From contig NZ_WJNH01000010.1 of the NCBI RefSeq assembly GCF_009649735.1, forward strand, positions 37,148-101,147: a DNA stretch of 64,000 nt. The letters run 5' to 3'. Every line of letters starts with the position of its first letter. Positions within the stretch are counted from its first letter, which is position 1. A program made the translations under genes and the position numbers. Source of the stretch: Salinibacillus xinjiangensis (GTDB lineage Bacteria > Bacillota > Bacilli > Bacillales > Alkalibacillaceae). The notes under the pieces were generated by a model that was given only the letters and a program-made list of their open reading frames with translations, ran no database searches and was not told where the DNA came from. Positions 44,841-53,804 of this stretch are shown here, piece by piece.

Positions 44841-45710
44841 ATGGAACATTATAAAGTAATTGAAAAATCTTTATTGTATATTGAAAACAATTTGCAACAA
44901 ACATTATCTTTGGAGTCTGTTTCAAATTACTTCAATATGTCTAAATACTATTTTCATAGACTTTTTTCTACAATAATGGGCTGTTCATTAAATCAATACA
45001 CTTTATCAAGAAGATTAAATGCATCTGTTCATTACATTCAAAACGAAAACTTATCATTAACAGAAATTGCGTATCAACTAAACTTTGGAACTCCATCGTC
45101 CTTCACCCGCGCTTTTAAAAGCCAATATGGTATCTCCCCAAGCTCTCTAAGAAAAAATGGAAAGACCATAACCCTAGAAGAAATTCCTCCCGTAATTAAA
45201 AGACCAATTAAAAACATCAATGGGGATATCGTGGCCGATTTTACACTAACAAATTTTGAGACAACTCGAATAAGTGGGATCGCATTTGAAGTTGATTTAG
45301 CAAGAAGTGATTTTAAAGAAAAAATTCGATCTTATTCGAGAATGTTCGTAGACAGCATTGATGGAACAATCAGTAGTTCTTGTTATATCATCTACTCCAA
45401 TTGCCAGCCAAACTCAACAAAATTCAAGGCTCTAGTCGGGATTCCACAAAACCTAAAAATCAGTAAACCAAATTATTTTACAGTAGATGTTCAACAATTT
45501 TTTTGTACTAAGTTTAAATATTTTGGTGACCTACTAGATATAGGAGATGTCTTTATTACTGACTTTGCAAGATTTTTAAAGATCTCGAAGCAAGAAACAG
45601 AGGAATCCGATATTGAACTTATTCAAGTGTTTGAGGATATTCATAACCTTGATTCTGCCTATCATATATTCGTTCCAATCAAAAAACTCTCCAGTGACGA
45701 CGTTGATTAG
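44841..45710 (+). CDS. AraC-family regulator with a C-terminal effector domain
   Basis: The protein (289 aa from the chosen start) has two AraC helix-turn-helix units in its first 100 residues (LESVSNYFNMSKYYFHRLF; LTEIAYQLNFGTPSSFTRAF), followed by a GyrI-like effector domain (about 130-285, RISGIAFEVDLARSDF). This is the Rob/SoxS-plus-GyrI layout used to sense small compounds. AGGTGACGAG precedes the ATG at 44841; ATG codons at 44802 and 44769 are alternatives. It is divergent from the six-helix membrane protein. Confidence 0.82.
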   Translation: MEHYKVIEKSLLYIENNLQQTLSLESVSNYFNMSKYYFHRLFSTIMGCSLNQYTLSRRLNASVHYIQNENLSLTEIAYQLNFGTPSSFTRAFKSQYGISPSSLRKNGKTITLEEIPPVIKRPIKNINGDIVADFTLTNFETTRISGIAFEVDLARSDFKEKIRSYSRMFVDSIDGTISSSCYIIYSNCQPNSTKFKALVGIPQNLKISKPNYFTVDVQQFFCTKFKYFGDLLDIGDVFITDFARFLKISKQETEESDIELIQVFEDIHNLDSAYHIFVPIKKLSSDDVD

Positions 45711-46149
45711 TGTCTAACTACCTCCTATACATGTCAATCAATTTGTTATTTTACTAAAAAGGATACCATCACAAGCGTAAAGAAACTTTCCAAATCTTGC
45801 TGTAAATCGTAAACAAGTTAGTTTTTTGTAACGCAAAAAAGATGCCTTCCAGTTATTTTGGAAAAGGCCCATTTTGAAGTTATTTAACACAGAAAACATT
45901 CTAATTATCAAAGGTTTTTCTTACCTAGAATCGATTGGCTACGCAGTCTTTTTAATCGAACAACCACATAATAAAAAAGACGCGAACCTATAAATTAAGG
46001 GATTAGCGCCATTACTTAAGATTCGTTTAGTCCAAGAAGGGTTAAAAGTAGAGCCCTAGGGGAAAAGTGGTAATTCTTATTCCATCGCTACAATATCGAG
46101 GAAAACTGGAGAGAATCAAGGATTATCAAATCCATTTACTTCTAATCAG

Positions 46150-46250
46150 GATTCCTTACGTACCGTGCTGGGACAAAACTTAGTCCCAGCTCTTTCACAA
46201 TCGGGATAGTAAGGAATCTCTTTCGTTGTACTGCGCAGCTAATGACTTAT
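46150..46250. repeat. Nested hairpin followed by a TACTGCGCAG box
   Basis: Outer arms GATTCCTTAC/GTAAGGAATC (46150-46159, 46209-46218) enclose inner arms GCTGGGAC/GTCCCAGC (46167-46190). TTGTACTGCGCAGC follows at 46227. Confidence 0.65.
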
Positions 46251-46266
46251 ACTGCTAACTAAAAAG

Positions 46267-46330
46267 GCGCCCTTCGAGAATGATTGCATGAACACACAAG
46301 ACGTGTGTTGAAATCATCCTCATAGGACGC
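46267..46330. repeat. Long imperfect inverted repeat
   Basis: GCGCCCTTCGAGAATGATT pairs with the complement of AATCATCCTCATAGGACGC (15 of 19 positions); inner AACACAC/GTGTGTT arms match perfectly. Confidence 0.6.
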
Positions 46331-46529
46331 TTTACGTTTTTCATAACTTCCCCGCTAGATTGCAGCATCAAGTATGTAAAACCTGCTAAGTCAACATCAA
46401 TATTGGGATTTTCTCAGTAAATAGCATCTTTCCAAAATTGGTTAATGGGGATAGAGGGAGAGTATTCTCATCCCTGTTCACTCCACCACTATTTTTAAAC
46501 TACCAATCAGTACAATGGGTGATGTGTAT

Positions 46530-47216
46530 CTATTCATTCATATTTTCGGGGGATAAAATATTTTTATCTAAAGGGTACAATATTTGAATATCGACTCTTT
46601 CTTTTAACTTTTGGAAATAATAGTAGTTATGCTCAAAGCCAGCAACGCATAATATTCGTTTATTTTGATTCGAATTTATTGCCTCATATATTCTATGGAG
46701 CATAATCTGATTTCTTGCTACCCATGTTAAGTTTTGAACTTCTGGGTTAATTTTGCTCAACAAGTCATGTTTAGCCTTAACATGATTATCCACTTCTAGA
46801 CAATTAAAAGGAGTTTTTCCTTTATGTGCAATGGAGAAAATTAACCTATATCTCTCTTTTAGCTCTAATTCTAACCTTTCTTGTTTTTCTTTCGTAAAAT
46901 CATGAAAATGAGACAAATTTGTAAGATCCCATTCAAACCAATCTACTGGTACAAACTGTATGCCATTCTTTTCACATAACGGAATGATGGAATCCCGATA
47001 TTCACTGGGACCAAGATAACCTGTATAGTCAGAATCTGAGATGTATCGATCCCAGTCCTCAGGTCTTACTTCCCCACATATAAGATCAGGTTTAAAATCC
47101 GATATTTTTTTCTCTAGTAGTTCTAGAGGATAGTCGTAATTAGTTCTTAAATCTTCCGTATGTAATGTCCCCAATATACCAACAATGGTCTGTGACGAAG
47201 AAAACATCCTATTCAA
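46530..47216 (-). CDS. TIKI/TraB/EreA-like superfamily protein (two GX2H motifs)
   Basis: The 228-aa protein has a first GX2H motif (GILGTLHTED, His19), an acidic string PDLICGEVRPEDWD, and a second GX2H motif near the C-terminus (VAGFEHNYYY). Two GX2H motifs plus conserved acids define the TIKI/TraB/GumN/ChaN-type metal-dependent hydrolase superfamily. The substrate is unknown. TTG at 47216 is chosen because AAAGAGGTG lies 6 bases before it; an ATG at 47207 is the alternative. A MITE lies 39 bases upstream of the start and may have changed its promoter. Confidence 0.6.
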   Translation of the reverse strand: MNRMFSSSQTIVGILGTLHTEDLRTNYDYPLELLEKKISDFKPDLICGEVRPEDWDRYISDSDYTGYLGPSEYRDSIIPLCEKNGIQFVPVDWFEWDLTNLSHFHDFTKEKQERLELELKERYRLIFSIAHKGKTPFNCLEVDNHVKAKHDLLSKINPEVQNLTWVARNQIMLHRIYEAINSNQNKRILCVAGFEHNYYYFQKLKERVDIQILYPLDKNILSPENMNE

Positions 47217-47254
47217 TATTGACACCTCTTTCCTATAAATTTTTCCTATTAGTG

Positions 47255-47403
47255 CGTGTTCAAAAAAGATGATAAAGAGCACCGAGAAGTTCGAGGCAGC
47301 GTGGCTTTGAGAACCAGAGCGTATGCTTTTAGATGCGAGGACCGGAAAAGCAAGCCAACGAAGAAATTCGACCTGTCATTTTTACCGGACTTTTTGAACA
47401 TCC
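47255..47403. mobile_element. MITE-like element with 8-bp target duplication
   Basis: The ends TGTTCAAAAA and TTTTTGAACA are inverted repeats. TATTAGTG occurs on both sides (47247-47254 and 47406-47413), as a target-site duplication would. No transposase is encoded. It lies in the 5' region of the TIKI/TraB-like gene. Confidence 0.7.
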
Positions 47404-47439
47404 TCTATTAGTGATTTTAAAAACCTATACTCAGAATTT

Positions 47440-47883
47440 CTAGTTGTTAAATTCCCTGTTTAATAAGGAATAGACCTCAACGTCAATTGGTTTATGCTCA
47501 TTCCAGAAATACTCTCTTAACACGCCTTCTTTTTGAAATCCGAGTTTAATTAGCAATCCTTTCGAAGCTTTATTCGGAGCATCAAACTTTGCTTCAATTC
47601 TATTTAGCTCCATTTTTTCAAAAGCAAAACGAATGACCTCTCGCCCTACCTCTGTCATAATTCCTTTTCCCCAATATTCTATGGAAAGGTCATATCCTAT
47701 TTCAGCACTTTTGTTTTTATCATCATAATCTACAAAGCCGCATGTACCTATCAGTTTATTGGTCTTCTTATCAATTATACCGAATCGTACCCCCTTTCTT
47801 TGATTATAGATAGAGTGATGCCAGTGTATTTCTCTTTCTGCATCTTCTAGTGTTTGAAAGGTTTCAAGAGGGATATATTTCAT
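47440..47883 (-). CDS. RimJ/RimL-type GNAT acetyltransferase, probably 5'-truncated
   Basis: The 147 residues seen read as a GNAT (FGIIDKKTNKLIGTCGFVDY, AEIGYDLSIEYWGKGIMTEV, LLIKLGFQKEGVLREYFWNE). Upstream of the ATG the same frame continues with typical family sequence (RCVLRKTRLEDAADLLKVFG) but no start codon appears before a TGA about 100 bases up. So the first residues are lost or shifted, and the gene may be a pseudogene. Related intact proteins have about 180 aa. Confidence 0.65.
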   Translation of the reverse strand: MKYIPLETFQTLEDAEREIHWHHSIYNQRKGVRFGIIDKKTNKLIGTCGFVDYDDKNKSAEIGYDLSIEYWGKGIMTEVGREVIRFAFEKMELNRIEAKFDAPNKASKGLLIKLGFQKEGVLREYFWNEHKPIDVEVYSLLNREFNN

Positions 47884-47969
47884 TACTTCATCATTTCCAA
47901 AAACCTTTAAAAGATCTGCCGCATCCTCTAATCTCGTTTTTCTTAAAACACACCTATTTGTCTTATTAT

Positions 47970-48188
47970 TCCTAAATATTCAATTATTGTAAAATTCAGT
48001 ATCTAATATATATTACGATTACAATTCAAATAAGTTTCACTAGTAATGTCCTATTACATGTCTGTTGCCTTTCACATTCATTTTCCCAAAACCCACGAAT
48101 ACTCACAGTTGTGCTAACCATTTTATTACTTTCACACATTTAACTGACCAGATTTAAGAGTTGACAGGCACCTTGAAATCAAAGGACA
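47970..48188. other. Intergenic stretch with a palindromic-element remnant
   Basis: AAGAGTTGACAGGCACCTTG near 48155 is the right arm of the GTGCCTGTCACTT family. No gene is seen. Confidence 0.4.
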
Positions 48189-48224
48189 AAAAAGCATTGG
48201 TAAACTATCACCAATGCTTTTTAT
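48189..48224 (-). terminator. Terminator of the propeller lipoprotein
   Basis: AAAGCATTGGT and ACCAATGCTTT arms with T/A runs on both sides. Confidence 0.85.
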
Positions 48225-48282
48225 ATAACCTAAGTTGAGAAGGAGACATCTAGTCCTTCTTCCAACAAATAATATTTAGCTT

Positions 48283-49704
48283 TTAATTCGATGACCAATA
48301 ATTATTGACAGCATTCGTAGCAATTTGTTCGATCTCAGCAGTCTTCATATCAAGTAATTGTAGATTATCCTCGTCATCAGAAATAACTGCATATCTTCCA
48401 GTTGGATCAAAGGATCTATCATAGTAAGTTAAGTCCAATACATGGTGTAACTTTCCGTCATTAGTTATGACAGCCAATTCATCATTTCCATCTATATTCC
48501 CTAAAATGAGATTACTATATTTTTTCATCGTCAGTGTTCCATAATCCGGTCTAGTGCTAATTGCAGTCCAGTTATGAACTAGATGATTGATACCCTCTTT
48601 CGTAACAGTAAGTATCTGATTAGATGTACCGTCTTCATTTCTAATAAAAGCAAACGGGATGGTATTCGTCTTTGGATTAGGATTTTCTAGCATATTAGTG
48701 GGCTCTTCCATTGGATAATTGGCTACAAGTGACATATCATTCGGGTTAACAAGCCCAATCAAATGATTTGTTTCACCAGTATTATCATTTATAATGTATA
48801 AAATCTCATCTCCAAATCTTCCAAAATTCATATTAAAACTATCAGGTAAACCATTTTCAGTTATTTCTTCGGTTAAATCAGATAGATTTTCCTTTTCTTC
48901 TAATTGAAGATCATAGCTTGCAAGTGTATATTCACCATCATCATTTGGGGAAAACCCGAATAATAGATTTGAACCCACATACTGGTAATACCCCTCTATA
49001 TTTTCGATGACTGATTCGTCCTTAAGATTGATAACCGTTGTTTGATTATAATCTACTTTTTGGTGAACAATAATTTTCTCGCCATCAGGGCTAACACTCA
49101 TAGCAAAACTATTATTAACCGTTTTGATAAGATCACCATTTACATCATAGAAGGTGTATTGCCCTTCTACCTCCGTATATAGAAAAACAATTTCACCTTC
49201 AGAGGAATAGATATTCAAACCTTCTGTCGGCTCCATAACCGTTTCCCAATTCCCATCATCTGGGTTGTAAATATATAATCCTGTCTTATCATCTTCAGAA
49301 CCAAGTAAGTAAAAATGGTTATCAAGACTATACCATTTTGTCGCATCGATATTGTCATTCGGTAGCGTTATAGGCTCTAGCTTTTGATCTTTTACGATAT
49401 AATTTTCTTTTTCATAGTTATAAAAAACAACATGATCTTTTAATGTAGTAATAGAATATTGTAATTCGCCATCCTGATTGTACAGTTCCTTATCTACTGT
49501 TGCTATCGTTTTTTCCTCTAAAGAGTTGGGATCAAGGTTAGTAAGTGAATAATCACTTTCATTTTTTTTGAAGTAATAAATAGATCCATGATATTTTTGT
49601 TCAGTATCCTTTTCTTCACTGCCAGTATTTGACTTTTCGCTGCTACACGCGGAAATAAAAACAACGAAAGCGATGAATAGTAAAAATAATATTCTGTTTT
49701 TCAT
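48283..49704 (-). CDS. Lipoprotein with a beta-propeller-like domain, unknown
   Basis: This 473-aa protein has a signal peptide and lipobox (FVVFISACSSEK, Cys about 20), then a Glu/Ser linker. About 420 residues of repeated strands follow, with motifs such as YYFKKNESDYSLTNLDPNSL, GLYIYNPDDGNWETV and YAVISDDEDNLQLLDMKTAE, as in TolB/YncE-like propellers. It is likely attached to the membrane outside the cell. The start at 49704 follows AGGGGG; the frame is open 18 codons further without a good site. No partner gene is seen. Confidence 0.7.
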   Translation of the reverse strand: MKNRILFLLFIAFVVFISACSSEKSNTGSEEKDTEQKYHGSIYYFKKNESDYSLTNLDPNSLEEKTIATVDKELYNQDGELQYSITTLKDHVVFYNYEKENYIVKDQKLEPITLPNDNIDATKWYSLDNHFYLLGSEDDKTGLYIYNPDDGNWETVMEPTEGLNIYSSEGEIVFLYTEVEGQYTFYDVNGDLIKTVNNSFAMSVSPDGEKIIVHQKVDYNQTTVINLKDESVIENIEGYYQYVGSNLLFGFSPNDDGEYTLASYDLQLEEKENLSDLTEEITENGLPDSFNMNFGRFGDEILYIINDNTGETNHLIGLVNPNDMSLVANYPMEEPTNMLENPNPKTNTIPFAFIRNEDGTSNQILTVTKEGINHLVHNWTAISTRPDYGTLTMKKYSNLILGNIDGNDELAVITNDGKLHHVLDLTYYDRSFDPTGRYAVISDDEDNLQLLDMKTAEIEQIATNAVNNYWSSN

Positions 49705-50067
49705 GGTAGTTTTCCCCCTGGTTTTATGTACTTTTAATTTTTGACTAAGACTAAGCATTCGGCCATTTTATTTGTGTAAAACCTCCCTAGTTGATTCTTG
49801 TGATGTATTTACCTTTATGTAAGGTCCTCCCCTAATCACACTTCAAACTTTACCAATTACTGTATTAGGGAAAGCTACTAAAATAAAAGTAATATTATAT
49901 TAACACATTTTTACTTTTTATAACATAAAAATATTCCTTTTATACTATGACAAAAGCATGATTCGATAGGTTACCTCAAAGTAACCTCCGTACATAAAAG
50001 TGCGTTCTTCACAAATCGATGAATGTTGGATACCATTTATATAGAAACATAGAAGGGAGAAGATAAT
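49705..50067. other. Intergenic region between divergent genes
   Basis: It holds the promoters of the lipoprotein and the YfkM-like gene. An inverted repeat AGGTTAC/GTAACCT lies at 49968-49987 and may be a regulatory site. No gene is seen. Confidence 0.4.
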
Positions 50068-50577
50068 ATGACAAAAAAAGTTGCAGTTATCGTTACAGAT
50101 ATCGTGGAAGAAATAGAATTAACAGATCCAGTTAAAGCCTATGAAGATGCTGGTCATACAGTAGAAATTATTAGTGACGAAGCAGGAAAAATGATTAAAG
50201 GTAAAAATGGTGATGAAATAAAAGCAGATAAGGGAATTGATGAAGTAAATGCGGATGACTATGATGCGTTATTAGTTCCTGGTGGCTTCTCTCCAGACTT
50301 GCTCCGAATTAACCCGAAAAATGGAGCATTCGCAAAAGCGTTTATGGAAGAAGAAAAGCCAGTATTCGCAATCTGCCACGGTCCTCAATTCTTAGTAGAA
50401 ACTGACTTATTAGAAGGGAAAGAATTAACAAGCTTCGTGTCAGTTAGAAAAGACTTAGAGAATGCAGGGGCTATTGTGAAGGACGAAGAGGTTGTTGTCG
50501 ATGGTAACCTTGTTACAAGTAGAACACCTGATGACCTACCTGCTTTCAACCGTGAATCATTAAAATTGCTAAAATAA
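50068..50577 (+). CDS. yfkM: PfpI/DJ-1-type protein, YfkM-like (general stress protein 18 family)
   Basis: The 169-aa protein reads like B. subtilis YfkM: ALLVPGGFSPDLLR near 67-80, the nucleophile elbow AICHGPQ with Cys103 and His104, and VTSRTPDDLPAFNRESLKLL at the end. Members are linked to stress and to repair or removal of methylglyoxal damage; the activity of this protein is unproven. GAAGGGAGAAGA precedes the ATG. A strong terminator follows. Confidence 0.88.
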   Translation: MTKKVAVIVTDIVEEIELTDPVKAYEDAGHTVEIISDEAGKMIKGKNGDEIKADKGIDEVNADDYDALLVPGGFSPDLLRINPKNGAFAKAFMEEEKPVFAICHGPQFLVETDLLEGKELTSFVSVRKDLENAGAIVKDEEVVVDGNLVTSRTPDDLPAFNRESLKLLK

Positions 50578-50588
50578 GAATCTAATAA

Positions 50589-50631
50589 AATCACCAGTAT
50601 GCTGTCTGTAACAGCATACTGGTGATTTTTG
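50589..50631 (+). terminator. Bidirectional terminator between yfkM and the HxlR gene
   Basis: AATCACCAGTATGCTG and CAGCATACTGGTGATT arms, then TTTT; A-run on the left for the opposite strand. Confidence 0.9.
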
Positions 50632-50644
50632 CATACAATAAAAC

Positions 50645-51025
50645 TTAACTTCCTATTATTCCTTCTTCCTTCAATTGGGAAATTCTCTTTTTACCCCAAT
50701 CGTACATCATCTCCACAATTGGCACTAATGTCTTTCCAAGCTCTGTTACATCGTACTCCACTTTAGGTGGCATTTCTGGATAAACCTTTCGACTTATAAT
50801 CCCATCATCTATTAATTCTTTTAATTGATTAGATAATGTCTTATGGGATACATGATTAAAGAGGCGTTCTAAATCACTGAACCGATGAGGACCTTCTACA
50901 CCAAGATGCCATAGAATCACTACTTTGTACTTTCCACTAATAATCGATAATGTTAATTCCTTCTCACAGTTATAATCACCATTTTCCAACTTCTGCTTTA
51001 TATTTTCCCTTAACGTTTCACACAT
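50645..51025 (-). CDS. HxlR-family winged-helix regulator
   Basis: This 126-aa protein has the HxlR pattern: NCEKELTLSIISGKYKVVIL, FSDLERLFNHVSHKTLSNQL (recognition helix) and EYDVTELGKTLVPIVEMMYD. A Cys near the N-terminus (YNCEKE) is the usual place of the redox- or electrophile-sensing Cys. The target genes are unknown. ATG at 51025 is preceded by AGGAGGGAG at 12 bases; the open frame reaches 51121 without a better site. Confidence 0.8.
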   Translation of the reverse strand: MCETLRENIKQKLENGDYNCEKELTLSIISGKYKVVILWHLGVEGPHRFSDLERLFNHVSHKTLSNQLKELIDDGIISRKVYPEMPPKVEYDVTELGKTLVPIVEMMYDWGKKRISQLKEEGIIGS

Positions 51026-51683
51026 AACGTTCGTAATCTCCCTCCTATGTCTAAATTTAATACTTTTTGCATAAATTGTCTTGGATTGCCGTAAAACAAA
51101 TATGGAGATTATCTTGGTCAATTGGTTGGGACACTTCTTATGACGATGCTAATGACTCTATTAAAATATATATTTTATATAAATATGTTCTTCAATCATC
51201 TGAAAACGAATAGTAAATAGTTAAATATAATTATATCAATAATTTTCTTATAATTGCCTTCCCATTCATCGAAATCTACAATTGGATTGATACCTTGCTA
51301 AAAAGTAAATCGAATTTCCAGGATATTGCTTTTAGATTACATTGAGCTATAGATATATCAAAACTTTCCAGCACTACTTTTTAGAAAGGTTATTTGGCAT
51401 GCGCTTTTATAGTATAGCATGAAATATATTAGGTTTTTATTGAATAATGTTGACAGCTATTAGGTATTTATACTGTTCAGAAAAAGAATCTGTAGTTTTT
51501 CGTCTTTCTTTCTAACAATAGTGAAAGGCTAAATAAGCAAAGTGCGTTTATTCAGACCCCCATTTTACTAGAGCAAGTTATTAAAAGCTTGTTTGTAACA
51601 GAGTATGTATGAAGACCGATACAATATTAATATTTATTTCCCTAGTTATCTTGGAGGGTAAATGATACAAAACACTCTTACTC
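51026..51683. other. About 660-bp AT-rich region without a gene
   Basis: No credible frame is seen. TATACTGTTCAGAAAAAGAA near 51468 is a loose match to the composite repeat end. Confidence 0.45.
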
Positions 51684-51755
51684 TTCAACAATCGCGAAGA
51701 TTGTTGAAGATTTCTTATTGCATAATATGGTTGTACTACGCAGTAAAGATCCTGT
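51684..51755. repeat. Composite repeat: hairpin plus TACTACGCAGTAAA end
   Basis: CTTCAACAATC/GATTGTTGAAG arms (compare 39446), then TTATTGCATAATATGGTTGT and TACTACGCAGTAAAGATCCTG. Confidence 0.7.
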
Positions 51756-51897
51756 TATCAAGTTATTGTGAAATTTAAAATGTTTTCTTGCAAAAAAAAG
51801 ACCAAATCATACGATTTGATCTGATAATAAAAATTCTATTTTGTCACTAATAATTTTTAATAATCAATCGAATTATTAAGTTGATACACAGGAATAC

Positions 51898-52761
51898 TTA
51901 AGAAACTGACTTAACCAATTGGGATAAAGCTTCTTTCATTGGTGTAACAGGTCTACCAAGAACTTTTGCAAAGTCATTGCTTTCAACAGCTAAGGACCCG
52001 TTTCGTATACTTTCTTGGATACCAACGACAATTGGAATCACAAAGTCCGGAAGTCCGACTTGTTTCATAACCTCGGCATATTCATCATCTGTCACTTGTT
52101 GGACGGGAATTTCTTTACCTAATACCTCGCTAAGCACTTGGACTAATTCTCCTTGTGTATAAAGGGGACCAGAAAGCTCATAAATCGTATTATCGTGGCC
52201 ATCTTCTGCTAAAACTTTTGCAGCAGCTTCTGCGTAATCTAGTTGAGTCGCCCAACCAACTTTTCCTTCACCAGCAGATGTTATCCATGGGGCACCTGCG
52301 ATTACCCCTTTAATGCTATCTGTTTCATTTTCCAAATACCAGTTATTACGTAGGAAGGAGTATGGAATTCCAGTTTTCACAATCGCTGCTTCTGTTGCTA
52401 CATGTGGTGGAGCCATTAAGTTTTTACTCTCTGTTGCATTAGCTATGCTTGTGTATGCAATAAAGTTAACTCCGGCACGCTCAGCTGCTGCTACAGCATT
52501 TGCGTGTTGTTTTATTCTTGTGTCATTATCACCATCGGCAGAAATGATTAATAGACGGTCAATACCTGCAAATGCTGCATCTAATGATTCCGGATTATCA
52601 AAATCCCCTTGCCTAACTTCGATTCCTTGTGCGCGTAATTCTGCTGCTTTTTCTGGATTACGGACACTAACTACTAATTGGTCAACCGGTACATTTTTTA
52701 ATAATTTATCTACTATCTTTGAACCTAGTTTCCCCGTTGCTCCTGTAACTATTAATTTCAT
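51898..52761 (-). CDS. NmrA-like NAD(P)-binding oxidoreductase (SDR atypical type)
   Basis: The 287-aa protein begins with the nucleotide-binding motif TGATGKLGSKIVDKLL and continues with the NmrA/QorB-type fold (VRQGDFDNPESLDAAFAGID, FLRNNWYLEN, YELSGPLYTQGELVQVLSEV). It probably binds NAD(P)(H); the reaction is unknown. It is divergent from an Rrf2-type regulator across a strongly dyadic intergenic region, as in the ywnA-ywnB pair of B. subtilis, so redox control is likely. GGAGGATATATA precedes the ATG. Confidence 0.85.
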   Translation of the reverse strand: MKLIVTGATGKLGSKIVDKLLKNVPVDQLVVSVRNPEKAAELRAQGIEVRQGDFDNPESLDAAFAGIDRLLIISADGDNDTRIKQHANAVAAAERAGVNFIAYTSIANATESKNLMAPPHVATEAAIVKTGIPYSFLRNNWYLENETDSIKGVIAGAPWITSAGEGKVGWATQLDYAEAAAKVLAEDGHDNTIYELSGPLYTQGELVQVLSEVLGKEIPVQQVTDDEYAEVMKQVGLPDFVIPIVVGIQESIRNGSLAVESNDFAKVLGRPVTPMKEALSQLVKSVS

Positions 52762-52784
52762 TATATATCCTCCATTCTTGAATT

Positions 52785-52826
52785 CCTGTAACTTTTTTGA
52801 TTACATGTAATCATTTTAGTTACAGG
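52785..52826. promoter_or_regulatory. 42-bp dyad, probable Rrf2 operator
   Basis: The centre is the perfect palindrome GATTACATGTAATC (52799-52812). On each side, 6 bases away, lie CCTGTAAC and GTTACAGG, also exact complements. It sits 24 bases from the oxidoreductase start. Confidence 0.65.
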
Positions 52827-52888
52827 ATGGTAAAATGTCAACAGATTAAGATGTTATATATATTTTGTTTTATTTGATACAATATACT

Positions 52889-52907
52889 TGTAATCAAATT
52901 AATTACA
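52889..52907. promoter_or_regulatory. Second TGTAAT/ATTACA dyad before the Rrf2 gene
   Basis: TGTAAT and ATTACA are 7 bp apart, 48 bases before the Rrf2 start. The arms match those of the 42-bp dyad. Confidence 0.55.
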
Positions 52908-52954
52908 CGATAAGATTAGCTTTTAATAAGAATCATTATAGGATGGTGGCTGAA

Positions 52955-53392
52955 TTGTCAATCAGTAGCCGATTTTCAGTAGGAATACACATACTAACTT
53001 TAATTGATTTTAATAAAGAGGAAGCAAGATCTTCAGAATACTTGGCTGCCAGTGTAAATACGAACCCAGCCGTGATTAGAAAAATAATGGCAATGCTAAA
53101 AAAAGCAGAATTAATCGAAGTAAGGCCTGGTGTTGCTGGAGCAAAACTCGCGAAAGAATTATCTGACATTTCTTTACTTGACGTGTACAAGGCCGTTAAT
53201 GTTGTAAAAGAAAATGAACTATTTAGCATGCATGACACACCCAATCCAAAGTGCCCCATCGGTAAAAATATACAGCAAGCCATTGAGCCATTATTCGTTT
53301 CAGCTCAACTAGCGATGGAGAAAGTGTTAGGAAATATAACACTTGAAGATGTTATGAAAGATATTGCTAAAAAAGAAAATACAGAATGTTAA
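52955..53392 (+). CDS. Rrf2-family redox-type regulator (YwnA-like)
   Basis: This 145-aa protein has the Rrf2 winged helix (ISSRFSVGIHILTLIDF; SSEYLAASVNTNPAVIRKIM; LIEVRPGVAGAKLAKEL) and a single cysteine in NPKCPIGKNIQQAIEP, as in YwnA-type members, rather than the three-Cys iron-sulfur set. TTG at 52955 fits the family start and follows GGATGGTGG; ATG at 52943 is an alternative. It probably represses the divergent oxidoreductase gene and itself. Confidence 0.83.
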   Translation: MSISSRFSVGIHILTLIDFNKEEARSSEYLAASVNTNPAVIRKIMAMLKKAELIEVRPGVAGAKLAKELSDISLLDVYKAVNVVKENELFSMHDTPNPKCPIGKNIQQAIEPLFVSAQLAMEKVLGNITLEDVMKDIAKKENTEC

Positions 53393-53430
53393 TTAGCTCA
53401 CAAATAATCCAACGGTGCACAGGACCCATA

Positions 53431-53474
53431 AAAAAACCAAGATCCAGTTAATGAAACTGGATCTTGGTTTTTTC
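53431..53474 (+). terminator. Terminator of the Rrf2 gene
   Basis: AAAACCAAGATCCAGTT and AACTGGATCTTGGTTTT arms with T-run. Confidence 0.92.
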
Positions 53475-53609
53475 TTAGTTAATTCGTAGTATACGGTAAA
53501 TCCCTAAAATTCCCTGTTTCCTAACAACCATCTTGCAAAGAAACACACAGAAGACATGGTTCCTCTGTGTTTAACCTCAAGGATTGAAAATTAACTCCTG
53601 AGTACAACC

Positions 53610-53771
53610 ATGCTACAAGTGACTGATGTTCGTTCACTGGTAGGACTATCTTTATTCACCGACTTTGAAAACTTCAGTGAATTTAATCCAGGCGACCATC
53701 ATTTAGATGCAGTTAATAATATGTTTGACCAAGTTCTCTTATGGAGTAAAGCTTTAAAAGCAGTTAAATAA
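53610..53771 (+). pseudogene. C-terminal relic of an NADPH-dependent FMN reductase
   Basis: 54 codons from ATG to TAA read LQVTDVRSLVGLSLFTDFEN then GDHHLDAVNNMFDQVLLWSK, the usual tail of these reductases. The missing N-terminal part lies on the opposite strand at 53805-53971. Confidence 0.7.
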
Positions 53772-53804
53772 AGGTTCTTGATGACAAAAATAAATCCATC
53801 AAAT

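Larger units (their letters stand above)
45711..46529. other. About 820-bp region without a gene, rich in hairpins
   Basis: Two structured elements (46150-46218, 46267-46330) and one TACTGCGCAG box are described separately. Other frames are short. Confidence 0.5.
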
